Assembly: GCF_000016905.1 (NCBI RefSeq)
Contig: NC_009616.1
Location: 186,001-250,000, forward strand
Source: Thermosipho melanesiensis BI429
GTDB lineage: Bacteria > Thermotogota > Thermotogae > Thermotogales > Fervidobacteriaceae
Length of the DNA stretch: 64,000 bases
Direction: 5' to 3'
Shown here: positions 57,357 to 64,000 of the stretch, piece after piece
Numbering within the stretch: position 1 is the first letter of the stretch
Layout of the letters: each line of letters opens with the position of its first letter
Program-made: the position numbers and the translations under genes
The notes under the pieces: generated by a model
What the model saw: only the letters and a program-made list of their open reading frames with translations
The model's database searches: none
Told to the model about the DNA's origin: nothing

Positions 57357-58352
57357 CTAAATAGAAATTATATTACTAACACAAATTGCGGTAATGGCAT
57401 TCAAATTTTTCTCTGGATAAACTCCATTCCCTGTCTTAAACTTTAAACTTACCGGACACTTAACAAGCTTTTCCAAACTTTTAGTTATCTCATCCCTAAA
57501 ACTTCCCAATCTAAAATCGGTTATCACCACGCAGTCAATATTTTCAGGAAAATACCCTTTTCGATTTATAGCTTTCACAACTTCTTGTAACATATACACA
57601 CTACTTATTCCTTCAGGAACCTTTGATTCTGGAAACAACACCCCTATATCCTTTTTCAAAGAAACTCCCAGCAAAGAATCTATTATACTATGAATAACTA
57701 CATCTCCATCGGAGTGTCCTTTTAATCCAAAGGTGGAATCTATTTCAACTCCACCTAATACTAACTTTCTTTCTTTAATAATTTTGTGAGTATCCCATCC
57801 AACACCACTTAAATATCTCGGTTTTGCCTTTTTCGTAAGACGCATTAATCTATTAGTTACCCTTTTCTCCTCAAAAAAGTTCATATTTCTATATTTTTCA
57901 AAGAGTTGTTCTGTAACATCTGTCAAAATTCTAGAATAATCATGCAACTTAATAAATTTATAAAGTAGTTCGTATTCGATCGCTACATCTTTTCCAGAAA
58001 GAGAAATTAAATACACATCATCTACGGAAAAATTCAAAAGAATCTGACCAATAACAGATGCTAATTTTACTCCCGTTCCAAGCACTTTTAAACCTAAAAT
58101 TTTAAACCATTTCTCATATCTATGTCTAAAAGCACTTTTTGGAGCATAAAGAAGTACTCCCAAAACCTCTCCATTTTCCTCACAAATAATTGAATTTTCC
58201 ATTAAAAATGGTGGTATAGAAAAAAGCAATGCCTTTTTAATAACTTCAAAGGCATTTTTCTTAAAAAGATAGTCAAAAAAATCCTTTTTTTCTTCGTATA
58301 TGAACTTTGCACATATTTCGTAGTTTTTTCTATTTATTCTTGTAAAATTCAT
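57357..58352 (-). CDS. GNAT-like domain fused to an IspF-type domain
   Basis: 331 residues. The first ~175 look like a GNAT acetyltransferase (ENGEVLGVLLYAP; VYLISLSG; KYRNMNFFEEKRV). From about 182 the sequence is IspF, the MEP-pathway cyclase: metal residues D187 and H189 (GWDTHK), H213 (GLKGHSDGD), then IIDSLLGV and DIGVLFPES. The usual IspF motif KATTTE is replaced by KFKTGNG (304-310), losing the acidic metal ligand, and the AQ-x-PK segment is altered. IspF is normally alone or fused to IspD. Whether it is the cell's only IspF is unknown. Confidence 0.75.
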   Translation of the reverse strand: MNFTRINRKNYEICAKFIYEEKKDFFDYLFKKNAFEVIKKALLFSIPPFLMENSIICEENGEVLGVLLYAPKSAFRHRYEKWFKILGLKVLGTGVKLASVIGQILLNFSVDDVYLISLSGKDVAIEYELLYKFIKLHDYSRILTDVTEQLFEKYRNMNFFEEKRVTNRLMRLTKKAKPRYLSGVGWDTHKIIKERKLVLGGVEIDSTFGLKGHSDGDVVIHSIIDSLLGVSLKKDIGVLFPESKVPEGISSVYMLQEVVKAINRKGYFPENIDCVVITDFRLGSFRDEITKSLEKLVKCPVSLKFKTGNGVYPEKNLNAITAICVSNIISI

Positions 58353-58361
58353 CTTTCACCT

Positions 58362-59354
58362 CTATAATATCCTTAGAAAGTATAGTATGATAATTAACAA
58401 CCCTGAAAACATCATAGTTGTAATAAATGCCCAAAAAATTTCAGAACCAGAAGGAATATTCAAATTTGACGGTTTAACAACTTTAATTCTTTCTTTTGCT
58501 TCTATTTTTTCTTTGTTTTTTTCCTTCTCGAAAATAACCTTTTCATCAAAAAGAATTTTAAATGTAGGACTAATCACAAATTTTCCATAAATTTCGTTTC
58601 CTAAATCAATTTTGCACAAATAAAGCAAACCCTTTTTCGTGGGAATCAACTCCTTTGAAATTATCTTCCCTTGAAATGGTAATACCCTACCATCTTCTAA
58701 AAAATTCTTAGGAAACGTATTTTTTAGTTTTTCCTCTAATTTTCCAAATTCGACAGGAACAACATAAATTGTATCGCCTATATCAAAATTTATTATTGAC
58801 TCTCCATTTATCGGATCAATTACAGGAAAAAACTCTGGTAAAAACTTCAAATCAGAACGCTCGTAAATAGTCTTTATAATATTTTCTTCAAAATCTTCCT
58901 TTAAATCAATAACATTATACGCCGAATATTCCTCAAGTGTCAATCCTTCGGCAACTATTTCTAAATCAGACTTTGGTGACCATTCTTCTAAAATATTTCC
59001 CAAAATAACTTTCATCAATTCCACATCGTTTTCTTTTACAGCAGCGGTTAATTCTATTCCCAACGCTATTTTGCCCCTCTTGTTAAAGACTGTATTCAAA
59101 AAAGAATTAAAAGATAATGTCAAATCCTCAACAACTGAATCACGGAGTAATTCTTCTTTTAAGGTTTCAAAATTTTCCTTAAAATCAATGATTTTATCTT
59201 CTAAATTTACCTCATCTATTTTTTCGGCAAATCTTAGTGGAACCATCAAAAAATCAAACTCTGGAACGTTATTTACTTTCCCAAACAAATATCCTAAAAA
59301 CACCTCTGCAGTTGCCTTACTTCTTCCTCTAACCTTCACAAAATAAAGATCCAT
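58362..59354 (-). CDS. Uncharacterised tail-anchored protein
   Basis: 330 residues. Start MDLYFVKVRGRSKATAEVFL, mixed alpha/beta body, a basic linker (EKEKNKEKIEAKERIKV) and a C-terminal membrane helix (about 308-328). It may be one of the Thermotogae-specific DUF families, but I cannot name it with certainty. It sits between the IspF fusion and glgC with 10-bp gaps. Confidence 0.6.
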   Translation of the reverse strand: MDLYFVKVRGRSKATAEVFLGYLFGKVNNVPEFDFLMVPLRFAEKIDEVNLEDKIIDFKENFETLKEELLRDSVVEDLTLSFNSFLNTVFNKRGKIALGIELTAAVKENDVELMKVILGNILEEWSPKSDLEIVAEGLTLEEYSAYNVIDLKEDFEENIIKTIYERSDLKFLPEFFPVIDPINGESIINFDIGDTIYVVPVEFGKLEEKLKNTFPKNFLEDGRVLPFQGKIISKELIPTKKGLLYLCKIDLGNEIYGKFVISPTFKILFDEKVIFEKEKNKEKIEAKERIKVVKPSNLNIPSGSEIFWAFITTMMFSGLLIIILYFLRIL

Positions 59355-59365
59355 TTAAAACCCTC

Positions 59366-60604
59366 CTATATGTATTCACCAGATGTTAAACTTTTACTAA
59401 CTATTTTATCAATTCCAACCACACAATTTTTTCCAATTTTTACCTTATCTTCAATTACACTATCCATACCTATAACAGATATTTCAGAATTGTATACTCT
59501 ACTATTCAATTTATTTTCAACAAATTCACCAACACCTATCTTAACTTCATTTCCAATTACAACATTTTCCGCAATTATTGCGTTTTCTATAAAACAATTA
59601 TTACCTATCCTAACCCTTGACATCACAACCGAATTCTTTATTATAACTCCTTCACCAACTTCGACTCCTTGTGCAAGTACAGAGTTATATACTTCTCCAT
59701 ATATTTCACATCCCTCACTTATTAAGGAATTTTTTACTCTTGCATCATCTGAAATATATGCGGGAGGCATTTCCTCAGAATGTGTATATATTTTCCAATT
59801 CTCGTCGTGAATATTAAAAGGTGGAATGGGTCTTGTAAGTTCTAAATTAGATTCCCAATATGAATAAATTGTTCCTACATCTTTCCAATAACCCTCAAAA
59901 GGAAATGCATATACACGTTTGGTATTTATAATTTTAGGAATAATATCTTTTCCAAAATCATGCGTGCTATTTTCATCCTTTGCATCTTCCATTAACACTT
60001 CTCTAATAAAATTCCATTGAAAAACGTAAATACCTAAAGATGCGAGGGTTGATTTTGGAAATTTCGGTTTTTCTTGAAATTCAATTATCCTATTCTCAAG
60101 GTCAGTTACCATAATCCCAAATCTATTTGCTTCAGAAAGTGGAACTTCCATACAAGCAACTGTTCCCAATGCACTTTTAGCCACATGATAATCCACAAGT
60201 TCATTGTAATCCATGGAATATATATGATCTCCTGATAAAATAACAACATAATCTGGACTATAGCTATCCACAAATTCAATATTACTGTAAACCGCATCAG
60301 CCGTCCCCTTGTACCATACTCCAACCTTTTCTGTTGAATACGGCTGTAAAATCGTTACACCACCATCTTTCCTATCCAGATCCCATGGCTTCCCAATACC
60401 TATATGCCTATTCAACAAATGAGGTTTATATTGAGTCAAAACACCAATTTTGTAGATACCTGAATTAACACAGTTACTCATGGTAAAATCAATCAACCTG
60501 TATTTCCCTCCAAACTGAACAGCTGGTTTGGCTATTTTTTCCGTCAACACCCCTAATCTAGTCCCTTGACCACCTGCTAAAATCAAAGCAACAACATTTT
60601 TCAC
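59366..60604 (-). CDS. glgC: Glucose-1-phosphate adenylyltransferase, catalytic subunit
   Basis: Makes ADP-glucose for glycogen. 412 residues. [40 protein letters not shown], and a C-terminal left-handed beta helix with hexapeptide repeats (about 290-395). GTG at 60604 has the best spacing from AGGGGTGA. Directly follows glgD. Confidence 0.95.
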   Translation of the reverse strand: MKNVVALILAGGQGTRLGVLTEKIAKPAVQFGGKYRLIDFTMSNCVNSGIYKIGVLTQYKPHLLNRHIGIGKPWDLDRKDGGVTILQPYSTEKVGVWYKGTADAVYSNIEFVDSYSPDYVVILSGDHIYSMDYNELVDYHVAKSALGTVACMEVPLSEANRFGIMVTDLENRIIEFQEKPKFPKSTLASLGIYVFQWNFIREVLMEDAKDENSTHDFGKDIIPKIINTKRVYAFPFEGYWKDVGTIYSYWESNLELTRPIPPFNIHDENWKIYTHSEEMPPAYISDDARVKNSLISEGCEIYGEVYNSVLAQGVEVGEGVIIKNSVVMSRVRIGNNCFIENAIIAENVVIGNEVKIGVGEFVENKLNSRVYNSEISVIGMDSVIEDKVKIGKNCVVGIDKIVSKSLTSGEYI

Positions 60605-60615
60605 AAGTTTCACCC

Positions 60616-61731
60616 CTAAATCGTCGTTCTCTTTTCTAAAATTACAGGTTCAAACTCTCCAGTAACGTTTTGTCCTTCCCTTATTAAACAATCTTTATCG
60701 ATAATTGCATTTTTTACAACAGCACCCTCTTCAATTACTGTTCCTTGCATTATTATTGAATTTTCCACCCGTGCCCCCGCCTTAATTATAACCCCTCTAA
60801 AAACTACTGAATTTTTCACATTTCCAGAAATAATACATCCATCTGCAATAATTGCATTTTGTATTTTGGCATTTGATGTAAATTTCGCTGGAGGAAAATC
60901 CTTTAATTTTGTATATACCTTACCATTTTTGTAAAAAAGCTCTTCTCTTACTTCTCTTTTAAATACCATGTCCATATTTATTTTAAAATATTCATTTATT
61001 CCCTTTTTTATATTCCTCCAATATCCCTTAAAATCATAAGCATAAACATTTAGTTCGCTAATCCTCGGAAGTATTACATCAAGTAAAAGATCATTTCCAC
61101 CACTTGGAACTGTTGAATATAACAACTCCATTAAAAGGTGTTTGTTCATAAAGTAAACACCTAAAAACGCCTTATTAGTTGGGGGATTTTCCACTTTTTC
61201 GTAAAATTCTATTATTCTCATATCATCATTAATTACAACATTTCCATATTCACTCATGTTATATGAATCATCTAAATCTTTTGTAACTAAGGTTATATCA
61301 GCACCCTTCGAAAAATGATACAAAAATAAGTCATTATAGTTCATCTTATATATATGATCACCTGAACCTATTAACACATAGTCTTCTTCTCCACGTCTTA
61401 AAATGGTCATATTTTGAAAAATTGCATCAGCTGTCCCTTTGTACCAATATTCTCCAGAAAATCCAATATACGGTTGTAGGATAAAAAGCCCACCCTTTTT
61501 TCTATCTAAATCCCATTCCTTTCCAGAACCAAGATGATCCATTAAACTTCTTGGATTGTACTGAGTTAATACCCCAACCTTTATTATACCCGAATTTACC
61601 ATATTACTTAACGTAAAATCAATTGCACGATATTTCCCACCTATTGGCAAAGCCGCGCTTGCCCTTTTGTACACAAGAGGACCTAATTTCTCACTTTTTC
61701 CTCCTGCAAGAATTAACCCCAAAACTTTCAA
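60616..61731 (-). CDS. glgD: GlgD, regulatory partner of ADP-glucose pyrophosphorylase
   Basis: 371 residues, paralogous to GlgC, but with the nucleotide loop degraded to AGGKSEKLG (GlgC GGQGTRL) and the catalytic basic residues changed. In Firmicutes GlgD is a poor catalyst alone and modulates GlgC. The C-terminal beta-helix repeats are kept (about 255-350). TTG start behind AGGTGG. Confidence 0.92.
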   Translation of the reverse strand: MKVLGLILAGGKSEKLGPLVYKRASAALPIGGKYRAIDFTLSNMVNSGIIKVGVLTQYNPRSLMDHLGSGKEWDLDRKKGGLFILQPYIGFSGEYWYKGTADAIFQNMTILRRGEEDYVLIGSGDHIYKMNYNDLFLYHFSKGADITLVTKDLDDSYNMSEYGNVVINDDMRIIEFYEKVENPPTNKAFLGVYFMNKHLLMELLYSTVPSGGNDLLLDVILPRISELNVYAYDFKGYWRNIKKGINEYFKINMDMVFKREVREELFYKNGKVYTKLKDFPPAKFTSNAKIQNAIIADGCIISGNVKNSVVFRGVIIKAGARVENSIIMQGTVIEEGAVVKNAIIDKDCLIREGQNVTGEFEPVILEKRTTI

Positions 61732-61739
61732 ACTTCCAC

Positions 61740-62462
61740 CTACTTTCCTACTATGGAAACTCCTGAACTTGTACCTATACTATTTGCCCCAGCCCTAATC
61801 ATTTTCACTGCATCTTCAAATGTTTTTACACCACCTGATGCCTTAACACCTAAATCACCCACAACCCACCTCATAAGATTAACATCTTCTGCCTTTGCAC
61901 CACCACTACCAAATCCAGTAGAAGTTTTTACAAAAGCTGCACCTGCTTCTTTTGAAATAACACATGCAGCTATCTTTTCCTCATCCGTTAAATAGCAGGT
62001 TTCTATTATCACCTTTACAGGTTTCTTACAAGTCTCAACAACTTTCTTTATATCTTCATAAACATAGTCATAATCACCACTTTTTAAACGACCTATATGT
62101 AAAACCATATCAATTTCATCTGCCCCATCTTCAACTGCAACTTTTGCTTCATATGCTTTCGATTTAGTGGAAGTTGCTCCCAATGGAAATCCAACTACTG
62201 TAACAACTTTAACATCTGTCTCTTCCAATTCTTCTTTTACAAGTGAAACAAAGGAGGGATTTACACAGACGCCTCTAAAATTATATACTTTTGCTTCTTC
62301 ACACAATTTTTTTATTTCATCATCTGTTGTTGTTGCCTTTAAATTTGTATGTTCAATATAACCATTTACATTTTTCACCTCAATATCGCTCAATTTAAAT
62401 CTATACTTTTCTTTATACTCACCTATCTTCTCTTCAATTAACCTCCTTAAATCCACAAACAT
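61740..62462 (-). CDS. deoC: Deoxyribose-phosphate aldolase
   Basis: Splits deoxyribose 5-phosphate to acetaldehyde and glyceraldehyde 3-phosphate. 240 residues. [35 protein letters not shown] and the Schiff-base lysine in FVKTSTGFG; late [13 protein letters not shown]. The ATG overlaps the smpB TGA (TGATG); GTG at 62456 is possible. Confidence 0.95.
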   Translation of the reverse strand: MFVDLRRLIEEKIGEYKEKYRFKLSDIEVKNVNGYIEHTNLKATTTDDEIKKLCEEAKVYNFRGVCVNPSFVSLVKEELEETDVKVVTVVGFPLGATSTKSKAYEAKVAVEDGADEIDMVLHIGRLKSGDYDYVYEDIKKVVETCKKPVKVIIETCYLTDEEKIAACVISKEAGAAFVKTSTGFGSGGAKAEDVNLMRWVVGDLGVKASGGVKTFEDAVKMIRAGANSIGTSSGVSIVGK

Positions 62463-62905
62463 CACCCCTTTAAATATTCCCTTATTCTCCTATTAATTTC
62501 TCTCTTCTTTATATCTTCTCTCTTATCGTATTTTTTCTTTCCTTTCGCCACCGCAATTTCAACCTTTACCAACCCTCTATTATTAAAATATATCTTTGTT
62601 GGAATTATTGTTAATCCTTGTTCTTTAACTTTCCCAAGAAGTCTATGTATCTCTTTCTTATGAAGCAAAAGCCTTCTGGGCCTTTCCGGGTCATGATTGT
62701 TTAAACTCCCATTCCTGTATTGCGGAATATTTAGATTTAACAAAAACACTTCTCCGTTTTTTATCCTACAAAAACTATCTTTAAAATTTGCACCTGACTC
62801 TCTTAAGGACTTTACCTCAGTTCCTCTTAACTCTATTCCTGCTTCATAAGTTTCTAAAATTATATAATCTGAGAATGCCTTTTTGTTTGTTGCAATTATT
62901 TTCAT
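62462..62905 (-). CDS. smpB: tmRNA-binding protein SmpB
   Basis: 147 residues. [52 protein letters not shown], and the basic tail [14 protein letters not shown] that enters the decoding site. Partner of tmRNA in ribosome rescue. ATG behind GGAGGG. Confidence 0.97.
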   Translation of the reverse strand: MKIIATNKKAFSDYIILETYEAGIELRGTEVKSLRESGANFKDSFCRIKNGEVFLLNLNIPQYRNGSLNNHDPERPRRLLLHKKEIHRLLGKVKEQGLTIIPTKIYFNNRGLVKVEIAVAKGKKKYDKREDIKKREINRRIREYLKG

Positions 62906-62915
62906 TTACTCCCTC

Positions 62916-63197
62916 CTATTTATGAATGCCAGGTACTTTTAGATAATTTTTTTCTCTATCAGGAAAATTATCTCTAATTAAATCTACGTCCTCAAAGAAT
63001 CTACTTTGCCTTTTTTGGGGTTTGTATACATCTTCTATTGGGGTATACATAGGCTCAACATTATCCGTATTTACTTCATTCAACAGTTCAAAATAGTTCA
63101 CAATTTTCTGCATTTCGTTAATAATTTTTTTCTTGTTATCAATCTCAAGCCTTGCAAGAAAAGCTATCTCTTCAACTAACTTTTCATCTATTTTCAA
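62916..63197 (-). CDS. gatC: Glutamyl/aspartyl-tRNA amidotransferase subunit C
   Basis: 93 residues. VEEIAFLARLEI, VNYFELLNEVNTDNVEPMYT and the C-terminal FPDREKNYLKVPGI are standard GatC. Small GatCAB subunit; gatA and gatB are not adjacent. TTG start inside the end of csrA, behind GGAGGTG. Confidence 0.93.
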   Translation of the reverse strand: MKIDEKLVEEIAFLARLEIDNKKKIINEMQKIVNYFELLNEVNTDNVEPMYTPIEDVYKPQKRQSRFFEDVDLIRDNFPDREKNYLKVPGIHK

Positions 63198-63411
63198 ATT
63201 TACTCACCTCCGAGATATCCTTTATATCAAACTCTATTGCTTTTTTATTCTCCGCCATAATTTCTTCATACAACTCTTTTCGCAAGATTCTTACACTCTT
63301 TGGTGCAGAAATACCAATCTTTACCTCTCCGCCATCTATCTTTAAAATTTTAACTTCTACATCATTACCAATAAATATACTTTCACCAACTTTTCTAGCT
63401 AATACAAGCAC
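63184..63411 (-). CDS. csrA: Carbon storage regulator CsrA
   Basis: 75 residues. MLVLARKVGESIFIGNDVEV and VKIGISAPKSVRILRKEL are unmistakable. Binds GGA in ribosome sites of target mRNAs; in flagellated bacteria it is counteracted by FliW, encoded just upstream. GTG start behind GAGGTGG. Confidence 0.96.
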   Translation of the reverse strand: MLVLARKVGESIFIGNDVEVKILKIDGGEVKIGISAPKSVRILRKELYEEIMAENKKAIEFDIKDISEVSKFENR

Positions 63412-63420
63412 ATAACCACC

Positions 63421-63855
63421 TCATTTTTTAAAAGAAGATAACTTATGTTTTGTCGTATACTTTTCTGTATTTAAAATTATTTGCTTTCCCTTTCCACTTT
63501 CAAGGTTTACAACAATAGGAGCTAACAAATTCACAGTAGTTTCTTTGGGATTTCCATATGGTATAGTTAAAATTACCCAAACAGCTATTTTTTCTTTATC
63601 TTTTATCTCTAACTCTTCTACATCTTCATCGGAAATCTCAAACTCATAATCTTTTGTTAAAATCCACGGGTCAATTATGGGAAAGGCTATATGTTCATCT
63701 TCTAACGAAACAAGCCACATTATAGGAAGAGTTTCTTTCAAGGAAATTACAGAAAATTTCCTCAATTGTTCAAAACCAGGCATCCCATTTTCAAATACAA
63801 TAATTTCTTTGTCATCTATATCAAGTTCACCCAACTTCGTTTTAAACACCAACAT
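63421..63855 (-). CDS. fliW: Flagellar assembly factor FliW
   Basis: 144 residues. FENGMPGFEQLRKFSVI, FPIIDPWILTKDYEF and VNLLAPIVVN are FliW signatures. It binds CsrA and flagellin, linking flagellin level to translation. ATG at 63855 behind GAGGTGA; GTG two codons upstream overlaps the previous stop. Confidence 0.95.
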   Translation of the reverse strand: MLVFKTKLGELDIDDKEIIVFENGMPGFEQLRKFSVISLKETLPIMWLVSLEDEHIAFPIIDPWILTKDYEFEISDEDVEELEIKDKEKIAVWVILTIPYGNPKETTVNLLAPIVVNLESGKGKQIILNTEKYTTKHKLSSFKK

Positions 63856-63857
63856 GC

Positions 63858-64000
63858 TCACCTCATTTCATACCACTCAAAAATTTTACCAAAAAACTCA
63901 TTTGCAAACTCATCATCTTCAAAAATTTCATGATAAGCCCCTTCAAATCTGTACAACTTTTTATTTTCTTTCATAAGCTGGAGATTGTTAAAGAACAAAT
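63858..64000 (-). CDS. C-terminus of an alpha/beta hydrolase (lysophospholipase-like), partial
   Basis: 46 residues are visible, ending at TGA (63858-63860). YRFEGAYHEIFEDDEFANEF carries the GxYHE-type catalytic-histidine motif of monoglyceride-lipase/lysophospholipase alpha/beta hydrolases. The rest of the gene lies beyond the window. Assignment is from this motif only. Confidence 0.55.
   Translation of the reverse strand, partial: LFFNNLQLMKENKKLYRFEGAYHEIFEDDEFANEFFGKIFEWYEMR

Overview
The window is AT-rich, gene-dense bacterial DNA from a member of the Thermotogales, most likely Thermosipho or a close relative. The basis is the toga pair (an SLH/coiled-coil/membrane-tail OmpA-alpha type protein followed by a beta-barrel protein), very compact operons with 1-30 bp overlaps, frequent GTG and TTG starts behind strong GGAGG sites, and overall protein similarity. 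The genus is inferred from memory of the families and was not confirmed by a search.

Layout. 1-2,957: start of enolase, a bidirectional terminator, then the toga porin and anchor genes on the minus strand with a clear promoter. 2,976-11,638: a minus-strand run from a LysM/M23 cell-wall hydrolase through prmA, DUF501, rlmH, rdgB, an unknown gene, crcB, DUF190, a THUMP methyltransferase and a B12-type radical SAM protein, then secG-tyrS with its own promoter. 11,738-20,378: a plus-strand operon for anaerobic lysine fermentation (kal-kce-kdd-kamA-maoC-kamB-kamC-kamD-kamE) closed by a terminator shared with a convergent MFS gene. 20,369-22,872: MFS transporter, queuosine precursor transporter, queF, then tRNA-fMet and tRNA-Leu with their own promoter and terminator. 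22,957-25,150: a gene graveyard next to the tRNAs, holding a broken YdhF-like aldo/keto reductase that runs into a glycoside hydrolase family 3 fragment, and an internally deleted IS200/IS605 element. 25,151-29,972: tilS-ftsH-hotdog-radical SAM on the minus strand.

30,055-41,110: a plus-strand run with an M42 aminopeptidase, a SPOR-like anchor protein, uppP, hutI, a NusG-II/Gx-transporter pair, maf, radC, an unknown helical protein, and a block that looks like a surface-glycan locus (Wzi-like outer-membrane barrel, two family-2 glycosyltransferases, a flippase-like membrane protein). 41,107-64,000: an almost gapless 23-kb minus-strand run of 28 genes for translation, tRNA and rRNA modification, cell-wall synthesis (murD), proteolysis (hslV, ctpA), glycogen synthesis (glgC/glgD), CsrA/FliW and several unknown envelope proteins. 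A hairpin at the rsmA stop codon probably divides it.

Working together, the kam operon turns lysine plus acetyl-CoA into acetoacetate and crotonyl-CoA, and carries its own B12-enzyme reactivation pair. The strongest leads for something undescribed are the Wzi/GT2/GT2/flippase block, a GNAT-IspF fusion that has lost a conserved IspF motif, the extra MaoC enzyme inside the lysine operon, and the deleted TnpB that keeps its nuclease triad. No CRISPR array, prophage or canonical defence system was seen.
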